In this document: positions 17,225-25,895 of the stretch, in pieces
Layout of the letters: each line of letters begins with the position of its first letter
Position numbering within the stretch: position 1 is the first letter of the stretch
DNA from: Kosakonia pseudosacchari
Lineage (GTDB): Bacteria; Pseudomonadota; Gammaproteobacteria; Enterobacterales; Enterobacteriaceae
Reading direction: 5' to 3'
DNA length: 64,000 nucleotides
Assembly (NCBI RefSeq): GCF_900184035.1
Contig: NZ_FXWP01000011.1
Location: 186,001-250,000 of the forward strand
Program-made: the position numbers and the translations under genes
Notes under the pieces: generated by a model
Database searches by the model: none
Told to the model about the DNA's origin: nothing
What the model saw: only the letters and a program-made list of their open reading frames with translations

Positions 17225-18649
17225 TCAGGAGTTAGCCGGGCAGCGCGGTGCCAGTTGATGGCGTGCGCTCACTGCCGCTGCCGCCAGTACCAGCATCATC
17301 ACCACTTCTGTTGCCAGAAAACCACTCAGCGCCGTGCTGTAGTTGCCTTGCGACTGACCAACAAGATGCAAAAACAACCCGCCGAGCAGCGCCGGACCCA
17401 GGCCGAGCGTCGCTTGTTGTAACGTGCTGAGCAGTGCGCTACCTGCGCCCGCATCCTGGGTGGTGATATCACGCATGCCGATGCGGTAAAAGCTATTCAC
17501 AATCAGCGCCTGGCCGTAGCCAATCAGCGCGGTAGACGGCGCGAGCGCCAGCGCACCCACCATTTGACCTGAGAGTTGCAGGGTGGCAATTAATGCCAGC
17601 AGGCCGCTGACCTGAATTACCAACCCGGTTAACAAAATGGTGCGCATGTTATAGCGACCAATCATTTTGGGCGCATACCAGGCGGAGACAAAATAGGCGA
17701 CGCCCAGCGCGACAAAGCTGTTGCCCGACTGATACGGTGTCATGCCCATCCCGGCTTGCAGGGTCAGTGCCATACAGAACATAAAACCCGACCACGCGCT
17801 AAAAAACAGCAACGCAATCAGCAGCCCGAAACGGATACTGTGCAGCTTAAGTAAGCGCGGTGGTAGCAGCGGCATTAAACCCGCTTGCTGCTGTTTTAAT
17901 GCGCTTGTACGCATCCACCATGCCAGCGGAATCAGTGCCAGCAGCGCGGCTTTCGTTTCCCACGGCCAGTGCAGTTCCGGGCCAAGCGCCAGCGGGAACA
18001 GCAGGCAGCAGAGGATCATCGCCAGCGCGACGGTGCCTTGCCAGTCAATGCGCGTGCGCGTTTCGCTCTGCGTTTCCGGCACATAGCGGCGGCTGAGCGC
18101 CAGCACCAGCAGGCAAATGGGTACATTGATAAAAAAGGCGTTACGCCAGCCAAGACCGGCGATATCCGCCGAGACCAGCCAGCCGCCGCCCATCTGACCA
18201 ATGATAAACGCCACGCCGCCAATACCGCCGTAGAGACTGATGGCGCGCGCGTGGGCGGTACCTTTTAGCGTGACATGCAATGTCGCGAGGATCTGCGGCA
18301 CAATCAGCGCCGCGCCCATGCCTTGTAGCGTGCGCGCGGCAAGCAGTGCGGAGACCGAATTTGCCAGCCCGCAGAGCAGCGAAGCGATACCAAACAGGGC
18401 CACGCCCCATAAGAAAATTCGCCTGCGCCCGAAGTTGTCCCCCAGTTTGCTGCCCATCGCCAGACAGACGGCGAAAGCCACGCCGTACAGCGCGACAATT
18501 AGCGCCAGCTGCGTGGCGCTGGTGTGCAGCGATAGGGTGATGGAGTCGAGCGCGACATTGGTAATTGAGGTGTCAATCAATGGCAGCATCTGCCCGGTCA
18601 GCAGAAGGAACAGGCCTGCCCGGCCCGGCGAAACAGCAGACGTTTTCAT
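17225..18649 (-). CDS. MFS multidrug efflux transporter, 14-TMS (EmrB/QacA) type
   Basis: A 474-residue membrane protein, length and hydrophobic pattern of the DHA2 family with 14 segments. LIDTSITNVALDSI is the motif D1-like start of TM1, and MGSKLGDNFGRRRIFLWG is motif A between TM2 and TM3; GWRNAFFINVP is a usual DHA2 sequence. It should export drugs or hydrophobic cations using the proton gradient. The gene is divergent from an XRE-type regulator across a 108-bp region with a palindrome, so control by that neighbour is likely. Confidence 0.88.
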   Translation of the reverse strand: MKTSAVSPGRAGLFLLLTGQMLPLIDTSITNVALDSITLSLHTSATQLALIVALYGVAFAVCLAMGSKLGDNFGRRRIFLWGVALFGIASLLCGLANSVSALLAARTLQGMGAALIVPQILATLHVTLKGTAHARAISLYGGIGGVAFIIGQMGGGWLVSADIAGLGWRNAFFINVPICLLVLALSRRYVPETQSETRTRIDWQGTVALAMILCCLLFPLALGPELHWPWETKAALLALIPLAWWMRTSALKQQQAGLMPLLPPRLLKLHSIRFGLLIALLFFSAWSGFMFCMALTLQAGMGMTPYQSGNSFVALGVAYFVSAWYAPKMIGRYNMRTILLTGLVIQVSGLLALIATLQLSGQMVGALALAPSTALIGYGQALIVNSFYRIGMRDITTQDAGAGSALLSTLQQATLGLGPALLGGLFLHLVGQSQGNYSTALSGFLATEVVMMLVLAAAAVSARHQLAPRCPANS

Positions 18650-18706
18650 GGTAACTCCATTGCGTCATTCATCGGATGGACGTAGCATCGCTTAACAGAA
18701 AAACGG

Positions 18707-18732
18707 GTACCAGTTCTTGCCTATACTGGTAC
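18707..18732. promoter_or_regulatory. Candidate operator between the MFS pump and XRE regulator
   Basis: Perfect inverted repeat GTACCAGT, 10 bases, ACTGGTAC. The right arm overlaps TATACT (18722-18727), a good -10 for the regulator. A bound regulator would block its own promoter and the divergent pump promoter. Identity of the binding protein is inferred from position. Confidence 0.6.
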
Positions 18733-18757
18733 TGGCACTACCATGCTGGAGATGGTT

Positions 18758-19630
18758 ATGACGCTGATGGTCGAAAAGGTTCCGGAACTGACGGTGCTCG
18801 ATGAGAACCGCAAACAGCTTGGTGCGTTTTTACGCGCGCGGCGGGAAAGCCTCGATCCGCAGCGACTGGGGCTGCCGCGCAGTACGCGCCGGCGCACGCC
18901 GGGGCTGCGGCGTGAAGAGGTGGCGCTGCTGGCGGATGTGGGGGTCACCTGGTACACCTGGCTTGAACAGGGCAGGGATGTCAATCCTTCCGCTAGCGTA
19001 TTGCAGGCGATTGCCGCTGCGTTGCAGTGTTCGCCAACGGAAACCCGCCATCTGTTTTTGCTGGCCGGGCTAACACCGACGGAAGCGCTGAATACGCCGC
19101 AGTGTGAAGGCATCAGTGAAGGCACCCGGCGCTTGCTGGATAGTCTGCTGCCACAACCGGCCAGCATTCAGAAAACCAACTTTGACATTGTGGCGTGGAA
19201 TGCCGGTTTTGAGCGCCTGATGGGCGTTAATTTCAGCGAAATCCCCGAAGAAGATCGCAACTGTATTTATCTCTATCTCACCCACCCGCAATGGCGTACC
19301 CGGCTTGGCTATGATGAGAGCGTATTACAGACTTTTGTTGCCTATTTCCGCGCGGCCATGGCCGAACACCGGGGTGATGCGGTGTGGGAAGCGAAGCTGG
19401 CGCGGTTTTGTGCGGCATCGGCGGAATTTGAAGCGTTGTGGCGCAAGCATCTGGACGTGCGCGGCGTGGAAAATAAGATCAAAATCTTTAACCATCCGCA
19501 GCTTGGCGAGTTTTCTCTTCAGCAAATGTACTGGTACTCAGCACCGCGTAACGGCTCGCGGTTGCTGGTATATCTGCCAGTGGATGAGGCCGGTGAAAAG
19601 GCGTTGAGCTGGCTGGCGGAAAACGCTTAA
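18758..19630 (+). CDS. XRE-family regulator with MmyB-like ligand domain
   Basis: A 290-residue protein: residues about 15-80 hold a helix-turn-helix ([30 protein letters not shown]), and the remainder is an MmyB-type ligand-binding domain ([15 protein letters not shown] linker, then [22 protein letters not shown], a PAS-like core). ATG 18758 is preferred to ATG 18743, because GGAG stands six bases before it. Homologues are often divergent from oxidoreductase or pump genes. The stop overlaps the convergent MmcQ-family gene by 4 bp. Confidence 0.85.
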   Translation: MTLMVEKVPELTVLDENRKQLGAFLRARRESLDPQRLGLPRSTRRRTPGLRREEVALLADVGVTWYTWLEQGRDVNPSASVLQAIAAALQCSPTETRHLFLLAGLTPTEALNTPQCEGISEGTRRLLDSLLPQPASIQKTNFDIVAWNAGFERLMGVNFSEIPEEDRNCIYLYLTHPQWRTRLGYDESVLQTFVAYFRAAMAEHRGDAVWEAKLARFCAASAEFEALWRKHLDVRGVENKIKIFNHPQLGEFSLQQMYWYSAPRNGSRLLVYLPVDEAGEKALSWLAENA

Positions 19631-19992
19631 GGACGCAGACGCTTTTGATCTTTGCGCGGTAAGCCGTCGACCACGCGATCCCATGATTCCTGAATCAGGA
19701 ACGCGAGCAGCGATTCGTCGATGTCGTCGCCAGCGAATACGGAAATCCAGTGTTTTTTGTTCATGTGATACCCCGGCTCAATGCTGGGGTAGATCTGCTG
19801 GTTGAGCAGTGATTTTTGCGGTTCGGCTTTCATCGTCACCATCGGCCTGCCGTGTGCGGTGGTGGTCATCATAAAAATCTTCCCGCACACTTTGAACACA
19901 TCATGTTCCGGGCCAAACGGCCAGCAATGTTCGGTGAACGGCAGTTCGAGCGCAATACGGTGCGCGCTCGCTTGCAGCGTTTTACTGTCCAT
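19627..19992 (-). CDS. MmcQ/YjbR-family (DUF419) protein
   Basis: A 121-residue protein with the family phrases [56 protein letters not shown]. Members resemble the double-wing DNA-binding fold of CyaY-like proteins but have no known function. The start 19992 is supported by GAGGA 5 bases upstream and by the family N-terminus (MDSKTLQ). It overlaps the end of ramR by 11 bp on the same strand, so it is likely translated with ramR. Confidence 0.85.
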   Translation of the reverse strand: MDSKTLQASAHRIALELPFTEHCWPFGPEHDVFKVCGKIFMMTTTAHGRPMVTMKAEPQKSLLNQQIYPSIEPGYHMNKKHWISVFAGDDIDESLLAFLIQESWDRVVDGLPRKDQKRLRP

Positions 19993-20572
19993 TATTTTCC
20001 TCAATGGCCAGCGCACGCCACATGGCTTCGAAGCCAAGGCGCTTAAATTCGGTGATGCGAGAAGCATCCCGGCTGGCGAAGGTGATCGTGGTGTCCGCCA
20101 TCGACAGGAAAATTGCATCGCCAAAAGGGGAGTATTCATCGGTCAGAAACACTGGCCGTACCGAACGATGGCATAGCTCATGCAGTTCCGGAAAAATTTC
20201 GGCGACTTGCTGGCGGGTTGCGTCGGTGAGTTTGTCGCTGACGGCAATCTGGCGCACGGCGCAGTGGCCATTCGGGTGACGGATGCCCCAGTCGATATAG
20301 CTGTTCCAGATGCATTGCGTATGGTGCCTGGAATCGTTGATCGAGAGATCGATATTCGCCAGCATGGTGCCGCACAGATCGCTTTTCAGATGCAGGTAAA
20401 GCGCGTTGAGCAGGTCGTCTTTGGTGGCGAAGTAGCGAAACAGCGTCCCTTCCGCGACACCCGCATTGCGGGCAATTAACGCGGTGGAGGCAGCGATCCC
20501 CGATTGTGCAATGGCTTCGGTAGCCGCTTCCAGTAACGCCAGTTTTTTATCTTCACTCTTTGGACGAGCCAC
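19982..20572 (-). CDS. ramR: TetR-family repressor RamR
   Basis: A 196-residue TetR protein. N-terminal helix-turn-helix runs from [19 protein letters not shown] to [23 protein letters not shown], then a helical ligand domain. It is divergent from romA-ramA across a region carrying the RamR palindrome, which together identify it as RamR: in Salmonella and Klebsiella it represses ramA, and bile or drugs binding the C-terminal domain lift repression. GTG 20572 is chosen as start (AGAGGA 8 bases upstream; [10 protein letters not shown]). An upstream ATG at 20614 would add 14 unlike residues. Loss of function mutations in this gene cause multidrug resistance in relatives. Confidence 0.9.
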   Translation of the reverse strand: MARPKSEDKKLALLEAATEAIAQSGIAASTALIARNAGVAEGTLFRYFATKDDLLNALYLHLKSDLCGTMLANIDLSINDSRHHTQCIWNSYIDWGIRHPNGHCAVRQIAVSDKLTDATRQQVAEIFPELHELCHRSVRPVFLTDEYSPFGDAIFLSMADTTITFASRDASRITEFKRLGFEAMWRALAIEENNGQ

Positions 20573-20660
20573 TACACTTTTCCTCTCACATTGTAAAAAC
20601 CACGATTGAAACATGCCCTCTGTACCGCTGCAACGTCGAATGTCAAAGAAAAAAATGATC

Positions 20661-20706
20661 TTGACGGTTGAGCGTTGCTTTCTATAATGAGTGCTTACTC
20701 ACTCAT
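20661..20706 (+). promoter_or_regulatory. romA-ramA promoter and RamR operator
   Basis: TTGACG (20661-20666) and TATAAT (20683-20688) are 16 bp apart. The palindrome ATGAGTG-N6-CACTCAT (20687-20706) begins inside the -10, exactly as the RamR binding site described for Salmonella and Klebsiella. Binding would block polymerase. Transcription should begin near 20695. Confidence 0.9.
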
Positions 20707-20763
20707 AATCAAGTTTAACCAGCGTCGTATCTACGGAATGGATCGATTTTGTCGGGTCAGGAT

Positions 20764-21864
20764 ATGAAGCGTCTCATTTTCAGCGTGGTTCTTGTTATGC
20801 TCGTTGCCTCTGCCGCAAGTTTACCCTTTGTTCTGAATGCCGAATTTGGCCAACTCCCGCAGGGCGAACAGCTTAGTGAAGTCGAAAAATCACCGCATTA
20901 TCGTGACGGGAAGTTTCAAAACCAGTTGCCGACGCCGGGTTTCACCGGAAAGAAAAATATGCTGGCAGCATGGTGGGATTTTCTGGTCACTAAACGCGAG
21001 AACGCGCGCCCGCAGCAACCGTTACCGACGGTGAACACCGATCTCGCCAGCCTGCCGCTTGAGCAGGATACGCTGGTGTGGATGGGGCATTCGTCCTGGT
21101 ATTTGCACCTGGCGGGCAAGCGCATTCTGATCGATCCGATCCTGAGTAATTACGCGGCGCCGTTTTCATTTCTCAATAAGGCGTTTGCCGGTAACGATCT
21201 CTGGACGGCGCAAAACATGCCGGAGATCGATCTGCTGATTATTTCGCACGATCACTATGACCATCTGGATTACGCCACCATCAAGGCGCTGATGCCGAAA
21301 ATCAAAAAAGTGGTGACGCCGCTCGGCGTGGGCTCGCACCTGCGTTACTGGGGAATGGATCCGGCAATCATTCAGGAAGCTGACTGGCAGCAGAAAGTGG
21401 TGGTGAGCGACAATTTGGCGGTGCACGTTTTACCCGCGCGCCACTTTTCCGGGCGCGGTCTGAAACGTAATCAGACATTGTGGGCCAGCTTTATGTTCAC
21501 TACCGCCACGCAAAACGTTTATTACAGCGGCGATAGCGGTTATGGCCCGCATTTCAAAGCAATTGGCGAACAGTTTGGCGTGGTTGATCTGGCGATTATG
21601 GAAAATGGTCAGTACGACGAAGACTGGAAGTACATTCACATGATGCCGGAAGAGACCGCTCTGGCAGCGCAGGAACTTAATGCTCGTGCGGTTCTGCCGG
21701 GCCATGCGGGGCGTTTTGTGTTGGCAAAACATACCTGGGACGATCCGTACAAACGGCTGGCGGCAGCAAGCCGGGACAAAAGCTATCGCTTACTGACACC
21801 AAGGCTGGGCGAACCGGTGCTTGCGGCTGACACGGCGCAAGTTTTCCGCGCCTGGTGGGAATAA
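20764..21864 (+). CDS. romA: RomA, metallo-beta-lactamase-fold membrane protein
   Basis: A 366-residue protein starting at ATG 20764 with an N-terminal anchor (LIFSVVLVMLVASAASLPFVL) and then an MBL fold of the NAPE-PLD type: LVWMGHSSW, the metal motif HDHYDHLD (residues about 170-177), and YYSGDSGYGPH. In Enterobacter and Klebsiella romA stands between ramR and ramA and affects outer-membrane porin expression. The natural substrate is not established. The upstream stretch holds a tiny ORF (ATG near 20738) whose TGA overlaps this ATG, so coupled translation is possible. A TTG start at 20749 would add five residues. Confidence 0.92.
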   Translation: MKRLIFSVVLVMLVASAASLPFVLNAEFGQLPQGEQLSEVEKSPHYRDGKFQNQLPTPGFTGKKNMLAAWWDFLVTKRENARPQQPLPTVNTDLASLPLEQDTLVWMGHSSWYLHLAGKRILIDPILSNYAAPFSFLNKAFAGNDLWTAQNMPEIDLLIISHDHYDHLDYATIKALMPKIKKVVTPLGVGSHLRYWGMDPAIIQEADWQQKVVVSDNLAVHVLPARHFSGRGLKRNQTLWASFMFTTATQNVYYSGDSGYGPHFKAIGEQFGVVDLAIMENGQYDEDWKYIHMMPEETALAAQELNARAVLPGHAGRFVLAKHTWDDPYKRLAAASRDKSYRLLTPRLGEPVLAADTAQVFRAWWE

Positions 21865-21902
21865 ACCCGTTTATTAATCGAAGAGCAGAGGGGGAGCGCA
21901 GT

Positions 21903-22244
21903 ATGACTATTTCCGCTCAGGTTATCGACACCATCGTCGAGTGGATCGACGACAATCTCCATCAACCGTTACGTATTGATGATATTGCAGCGCATGCGGG
22001 CTATTCCAAATGGCATCTGCAACGGCTTTTTTTGCAATATAAAGGGGAGAGTTTGGGGCGCTATATTCGCACGCGCAAATTATCTCTTGCTGCGCGTGAT
22101 TTACGTAATACCGATCAGAGGGTTTACGATATCTGCCTGAAGTACGGTTTTGATTCGCAGCAGACGTTTACGCGCATCTTTACCCGCACCTTTAATCTGC
22201 CGCCGGGTGCGTACCGGCGGGAGAATCATCAGCATACCCATTGA
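21903..22244 (+). CDS. ramA: RamA, AraC/XylS-family activator of multidrug resistance
   Basis: A 113-residue single-domain activator, identical in length to Klebsiella RamA and almost the same in sequence: starts MTISAQVIDTIVEWIDDNLH, with the two helix-turn-helices IDDIAAHAGYSKWHLQRLF and VYDICLKYGFDSQQTFTRIF. It binds marbox sites and activates acrAB-tolC, micF and other efflux or permeability genes. SD GGGAG stands 6-7 bases before ATG 21903. It follows romA by 38 bp and is co-transcribed from the RamR-controlled promoter; a separate promoter may exist within romA but I cannot show it. Confidence 0.97.
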   Translation: MTISAQVIDTIVEWIDDNLHQPLRIDDIAAHAGYSKWHLQRLFLQYKGESLGRYIRTRKLSLAARDLRNTDQRVYDICLKYGFDSQQTFTRIFTRTFNLPPGAYRRENHQHTH

Positions 22245-22256
22245 TGGAAAACAGAC

Positions 22257-22286
22257 AAAAAAACGGCCTGCGTAAGGCCGTTTTTT
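22257..22286 (+). terminator. Bidirectional terminator between ramA and yfeD
   Basis: ACGGCCT / AGGCCGT stem with A-run before and T-run after (22281-22286). It ends the romA-ramA unit and, read on the other strand, yfeC-yfeD. Confidence 0.9.
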
Positions 22287-22677
22287 ATTCTGCCGGTGTT
22301 TTCTCGATACCTAAACGGCTCAAGAGCCCGCTAATACCTTCGCGCGCCAGCAGCGTCGAAAGCTGCTTTTGTTCCTCCGCGGTCATGTTTTGCAGCACTT
22401 TGATAATTTCATGCAGTGCGCTATTTCCACTGGCATAAACCGGCGCGGGTTCGGCAATAGAATAGGAAGAATTTTGATGGCGCATAGAGGGCGTTTTCAT
22501 AATGAAACTGCGCACCTCTTTGGTGAGGTGAATTAGCCTGGCGCGACCGCCTTTGACTCCGGGTAACGGTTCTGTTTCCCAACCTTGCTGGCGGATCCAA
22601 CGATTTACCGTTTGTCTGGCGACACCGAGAAACTCCGCTAATTCTTCGGTGGTCATTTTGTTAGGTAATTTCATCAT
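22285..22677 (-). CDS. yfeD: Putative DNA-binding regulator YfeD (DUF1323)
   Basis: A 130-residue protein with a helix-turn-helix at TTEELAEFLGVARQTVNRWIRQQGW (residues 9-33) and the family stretch PGVKGGRARLIHL, then a C-terminal helical part. It matches E. coli YfeD in order of motifs. It is 1 bp after the stop of yfeC (same strand), so the two form an operon. The two are paralogues. Function is not established. A second Met at residue 2 could be the true start. Confidence 0.9.
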   Translation of the reverse strand: MMKLPNKMTTEELAEFLGVARQTVNRWIRQQGWETEPLPGVKGGRARLIHLTKEVRSFIMKTPSMRHQNSSYSIAEPAPVYASGNSALHEIIKVLQNMTAEEQKQLSTLLAREGISGLLSRLGIEKTPAE

Positions 22678-22678
22678 A

Positions 22679-23038
22679 TTATTTTTGATCGCGCAGCCCC
22701 AGACGTTGCAACAAGCCGGTAATGCCGTCGCGTAATAAAAGTGAAGAGAGTTGTTTTTGCTCTGCGTCGGTCATCTCTTTTGCCAGCCGGATTAATAATG
22801 CCTCAAGTGAGGTATCGCTGGCGGTAAGCGTGGTTTTTGGTTGGTCTTCAGTGCGCTGTGCGCTGCGAATAAATGCGCGGACTTGTTCATTTATATGGAC
22901 CAGACGGGCTTTACCTCCTTGTACGCCGGGTTTTGGTGAAGTCACCCAGCCTTCTTTACGCACCCATTTATTGATGGTTTGTCGGCTGTATCCTGTAAGG
23001 CTGGCCAATTCTTCTGGCGTCATTCGTTCCTTGAGCAT
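22679..23038 (-). CDS. yfeC: Putative DNA-binding regulator YfeC (DUF1323)
   Basis: A 119-residue protein: MTPEELASLTGYSRQTINKWVRKEGW is a helix-turn-helix (residues 6-31), then KPGVQGGKARLVHINEQVR and a C-terminal region ending LLQRLGLRDQK. It closely matches E. coli YfeC. The spacing to the downstream yfeD is 1 bp. Located beside two tRNA-Ala genes exactly as in K-12, which anchors the synteny. Confidence 0.92.
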   Translation of the reverse strand: MLKERMTPEELASLTGYSRQTINKWVRKEGWVTSPKPGVQGGKARLVHINEQVRAFIRSAQRTEDQPKTTLTASDTSLEALLIRLAKEMTDAEQKQLSSLLLRDGITGLLQRLGLRDQK

Positions 23039-23197
23039 GTAATTTCCCGAATTGTTGTAAGGGTAATTAATGGCTTATGTTATAGCACCATTTTACGGGA
23101 AAATGTGACATGTTTAACTACTGGCTGCGAGGGCGTTCGCAATGTCTTTCATTTGCATGCTTTTTCAGCGATTGAATAATGCCGCGCGATTTTGCCG

Positions 23198-23226
23198 TTG
23201 ACACCTGGCAAGGGAATTCATATTAT
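23198..23226 (+). promoter_or_regulatory. Promoter of the two tRNA-Ala genes
   Basis: TTGACA (23198-23203), 17 bp, TATTAT (23221-23226), followed by a G/C-rich stretch GCCGCCCG, the discriminator typical of stable-RNA promoters under stringent control. Confidence 0.9.
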
Positions 23227-23258
23227 GCCGCCCGTCAACACGACACGCTTTACGCGAT

Positions 23259-23334
<76 letters not shown>

Positions 23335-23374
23335 AATTCCGCACCCAACGGGATTGGCGCATAAGGCATATTGT

Positions 23375-23450
<76 letters not shown>

Positions 23451-23459
23451 AAATTCAAA

Positions 23460-23486
23460 CCCTCGCGTTTACGCGGGGGTTTTTTC
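23460..23486 (+). terminator. Terminator of the tRNA-Ala operon
   Basis: CCCTCGCG / CGCGGGGG stem with a TTTA loop (one G-T pair), then a run of T (23480-23485). Confidence 0.88.
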
Positions 23487-23659
23487 GTTTTATTCCGCGC
23501 TGTGTTAATTCTTTCTGCTATACATTAATAAGCAAACCTCCGGTGAGGCGTCAGTAATGGCGGTTATTCGAGCCGCTGATTGCTTGATTCGCTTAATAAA
23601 TAAACCTATTATCTCGGCTCTTCATTTTTTGACCAGCCCAGAGCATTTCATTAATACTG

Positions 23660-25855
23660 ATGAAACATAATCGATACAGTGCGATAAGAAAATTCTTCCT
23701 CGCGTTAATTTTATGCCTGGTAGCTACCCCTGTTTCCCGTTTTATTTCTCCTGTTACTCTTGTTGACGCCAGCGAGGTTTATCTTGCCTGGTTACCGTTA
23801 AGTGTATCGCTGGCAATCATTTTTTTATTCGGACGACATGGAATACTGCCTGTTATTATTGGTTTTGCTCTGGTAAATGAGGCTTTTTTTCATTTATCTT
23901 ATGCCGAGGCAGCCGTGCTTCTGGTTTGTCAGTTATTTTTTGTGTTTCTGTTCTGCGGTGTGGTTCGCTGGCAACTAGGCTCCCGCTGGCGGTATAGCCT
24001 GACAAACAGAGCTAAAGACATGGGCACTCGTATCCTGTGGTTAGGTGTTATTGCCCCCATAGGTATAAAAATTTCGATGTATACCGCTGGCGTTTGGTTT
24101 AACTATCCGTTTAGTTTGTCTAATTATTTTGGCCCTGCATCAGTTGTTTATTCTATTATCGATATTCAAAGTCTGATTTGCTCTGCGGTTATTTTTACCA
24201 CTTGTGCGTATTACTTTTTACGGATGATCATCAATCCTCGGTTTGCCCGTGCATTATGGTTAAGAAGTATTGGGCCATGTTTTTCGAAAAAGAATCGTGT
24301 ATTTACATTAAGTTGGATTGTTTCGCTGGTCGCTATTGTGACTATTTTATGTGTGCCATATAAAAATGATTATATTGCTGGTTATTTAGTGCCTGTTATT
24401 TTTATTCTATTCACCTTTGGTATCAGCAAATTAAGTTCAACGTTGTTGTTATTAAGCTGGGATATTGCGGCGTTTATGCTATTGGCATACAACGAGAATT
24501 TTTTACATGGCGTGCGTTCCGATTATCCCCTGGCATTTGTCATGTCCGTTTTTATCAGCTTTACCATCTGCATGCTTTATATGATGCGCGTTTTTAACCG
24601 TAGTGAGTGGCTGAAAGCGCGCTGGGAGGTGCAGGCGATGAGCGATCCCTTAACGGGTTTGCCCAATTTGCGCGCGCTGGAACAGCAGATGGAACAGCAG
24701 CCAAACAGCGTGGTGTGCTGTTTGCATATGAAAAATCTGGAATTCCTCAGCCGCCATTTTGGTCTGATGATGCGTGTCCATGTGAAACGTAGCGTCACCC
24801 GCGAACTTCAGCCTCTGTTACATAAAGGCGAACGTTTTTTCCAGCTTCCGGGCAGCGAGTTATTGTTGATGCTCAATGGGCCGGAAATATTATCGCGCTT
24901 GCACCATATGCTGGATTACCTGAACAGCCGCCGAATTTACTGGAACAATACCGCCCTGGATATTGAGTTTGGCGCATCCTGGGGGGAGTTACAGGGCTCG
25001 GGCGAAGCACTGCACCAGACGTTGGGCCAGTTAAGCTGGCTTTCAGAACAGGCCAGTGCGGAGCAGCAGGTTCTGGCACTCACAAACAGTTTGCAAGAGG
25101 TAACCGACCAGACTACGGAGCGCGTGTTACAGCTAAACAAGGTGAAATGTGCGCTGGAGGAAAATGGCATTGTTCTGTTTGCTCAGCCGATAGTGAATGC
25201 TGAGGGGAAGGGGTACAAAGAGATCCTCACCCGGCTGGTTGCGCAGGGTGAATTGATTACGCCGGATTTATTTATACCTGTTATCGCCCAGTTCAACCTT
25301 GGCGCCCGGTTTGATATGCAGGTTATTGAGTGTCTGCTTCAGTGGATGCAGGCGCATCCTGAGCCAGGCGATGCTGCACGTTTTTCGGTTAATTTAATGC
25401 CACTCACCCTGATGCAAAGAGAGTTTGCTGCACAATTTCTGGCTCTTTTCGCGCGCTATGACGTCTCTCCGCGGCAGGTAATTATTGAGATAACGGAAGA
25501 ACAGGCCTTTTCTAATTCAGAAGCGAGTATCCAAAATATGAAGCAGTTGCGAAAAGCTGGCTTCAAAATCGCGATTGATGATTTTGGCACTGGCTATGCC
25601 AACTTTGAACGTTTGAAAGGGTTGCAGGCGGATATCATTAAAATCGACGGCTGTTTTGTCCGCGATATTTTGCAGGACAAACAGGATGCAATGATCGTCA
25701 AAGCGATATGCGAACTGGCAAAAGCGAAATCGCTGACTGTTGTTGCGGAGTATGTGGAGAATGAAGCGCAGCGCGAATTGTTGCTGAATGCTGGCGTCGA
25801 TTACTTGCAGGGGTATTTGTTGGGTAAACCGCTACCGCTGGCAAAAACCGAATAA
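23660..25855 (+). CDS. pdeA: PdeA, c-di-GMP phosphodiesterase (MASE1-GGDEF-EAL)
   Basis: A 731-residue inner-membrane protein. The first 310 residues hold about eight membrane segments (MASE1-like), followed by a degenerate GGDEF (starts DPLTGLPNL; the active loop reads LPGSELLL instead of GGDEF) and an intact-looking EAL domain: KEILTRL for the EAL-R motif, IAIDDFGTGYANFERL, and VVAEYVENEAQ with the catalytic glutamates. So it most likely degrades c-di-GMP and does not make it. K-12 PdeA (YfeA) is 729 residues, in the same place between alaW and nupC. The start is ATG with poor Shine-Dalgarno; MKHNRYSAIRKFF is a plausible membrane N-terminus. Confidence 0.93.
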   Translation: MKHNRYSAIRKFFLALILCLVATPVSRFISPVTLVDASEVYLAWLPLSVSLAIIFLFGRHGILPVIIGFALVNEAFFHLSYAEAAVLLVCQLFFVFLFCGVVRWQLGSRWRYSLTNRAKDMGTRILWLGVIAPIGIKISMYTAGVWFNYPFSLSNYFGPASVVYSIIDIQSLICSAVIFTTCAYYFLRMIINPRFARALWLRSIGPCFSKKNRVFTLSWIVSLVAIVTILCVPYKNDYIAGYLVPVIFILFTFGISKLSSTLLLLSWDIAAFMLLAYNENFLHGVRSDYPLAFVMSVFISFTICMLYMMRVFNRSEWLKARWEVQAMSDPLTGLPNLRALEQQMEQQPNSVVCCLHMKNLEFLSRHFGLMMRVHVKRSVTRELQPLLHKGERFFQLPGSELLLMLNGPEILSRLHHMLDYLNSRRIYWNNTALDIEFGASWGELQGSGEALHQTLGQLSWLSEQASAEQQVLALTNSLQEVTDQTTERVLQLNKVKCALEENGIVLFAQPIVNAEGKGYKEILTRLVAQGELITPDLFIPVIAQFNLGARFDMQVIECLLQWMQAHPEPGDAARFSVNLMPLTLMQREFAAQFLALFARYDVSPRQVIIEITEEQAFSNSEASIQNMKQLRKAGFKIAIDDFGTGYANFERLKGLQADIIKIDGCFVRDILQDKQDAMIVKAICELAKAKSLTVVAEYVENEAQRELLLNAGVDYLQGYLLGKPLPLAKTE

Positions 25856-25883
25856 AAAACCGGGGAAGACCCCGGTTTTTTTT
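25854..25883 (+). terminator. Bidirectional terminator between pdeA and nupC
   Basis: AACCGGGG / CCCCGGTT stem with A-run on the left and T-run on the right (25876-25883), between convergent genes. Confidence 0.92.
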
Positions 25884-25895
25884 AGCCTGTGGCAA

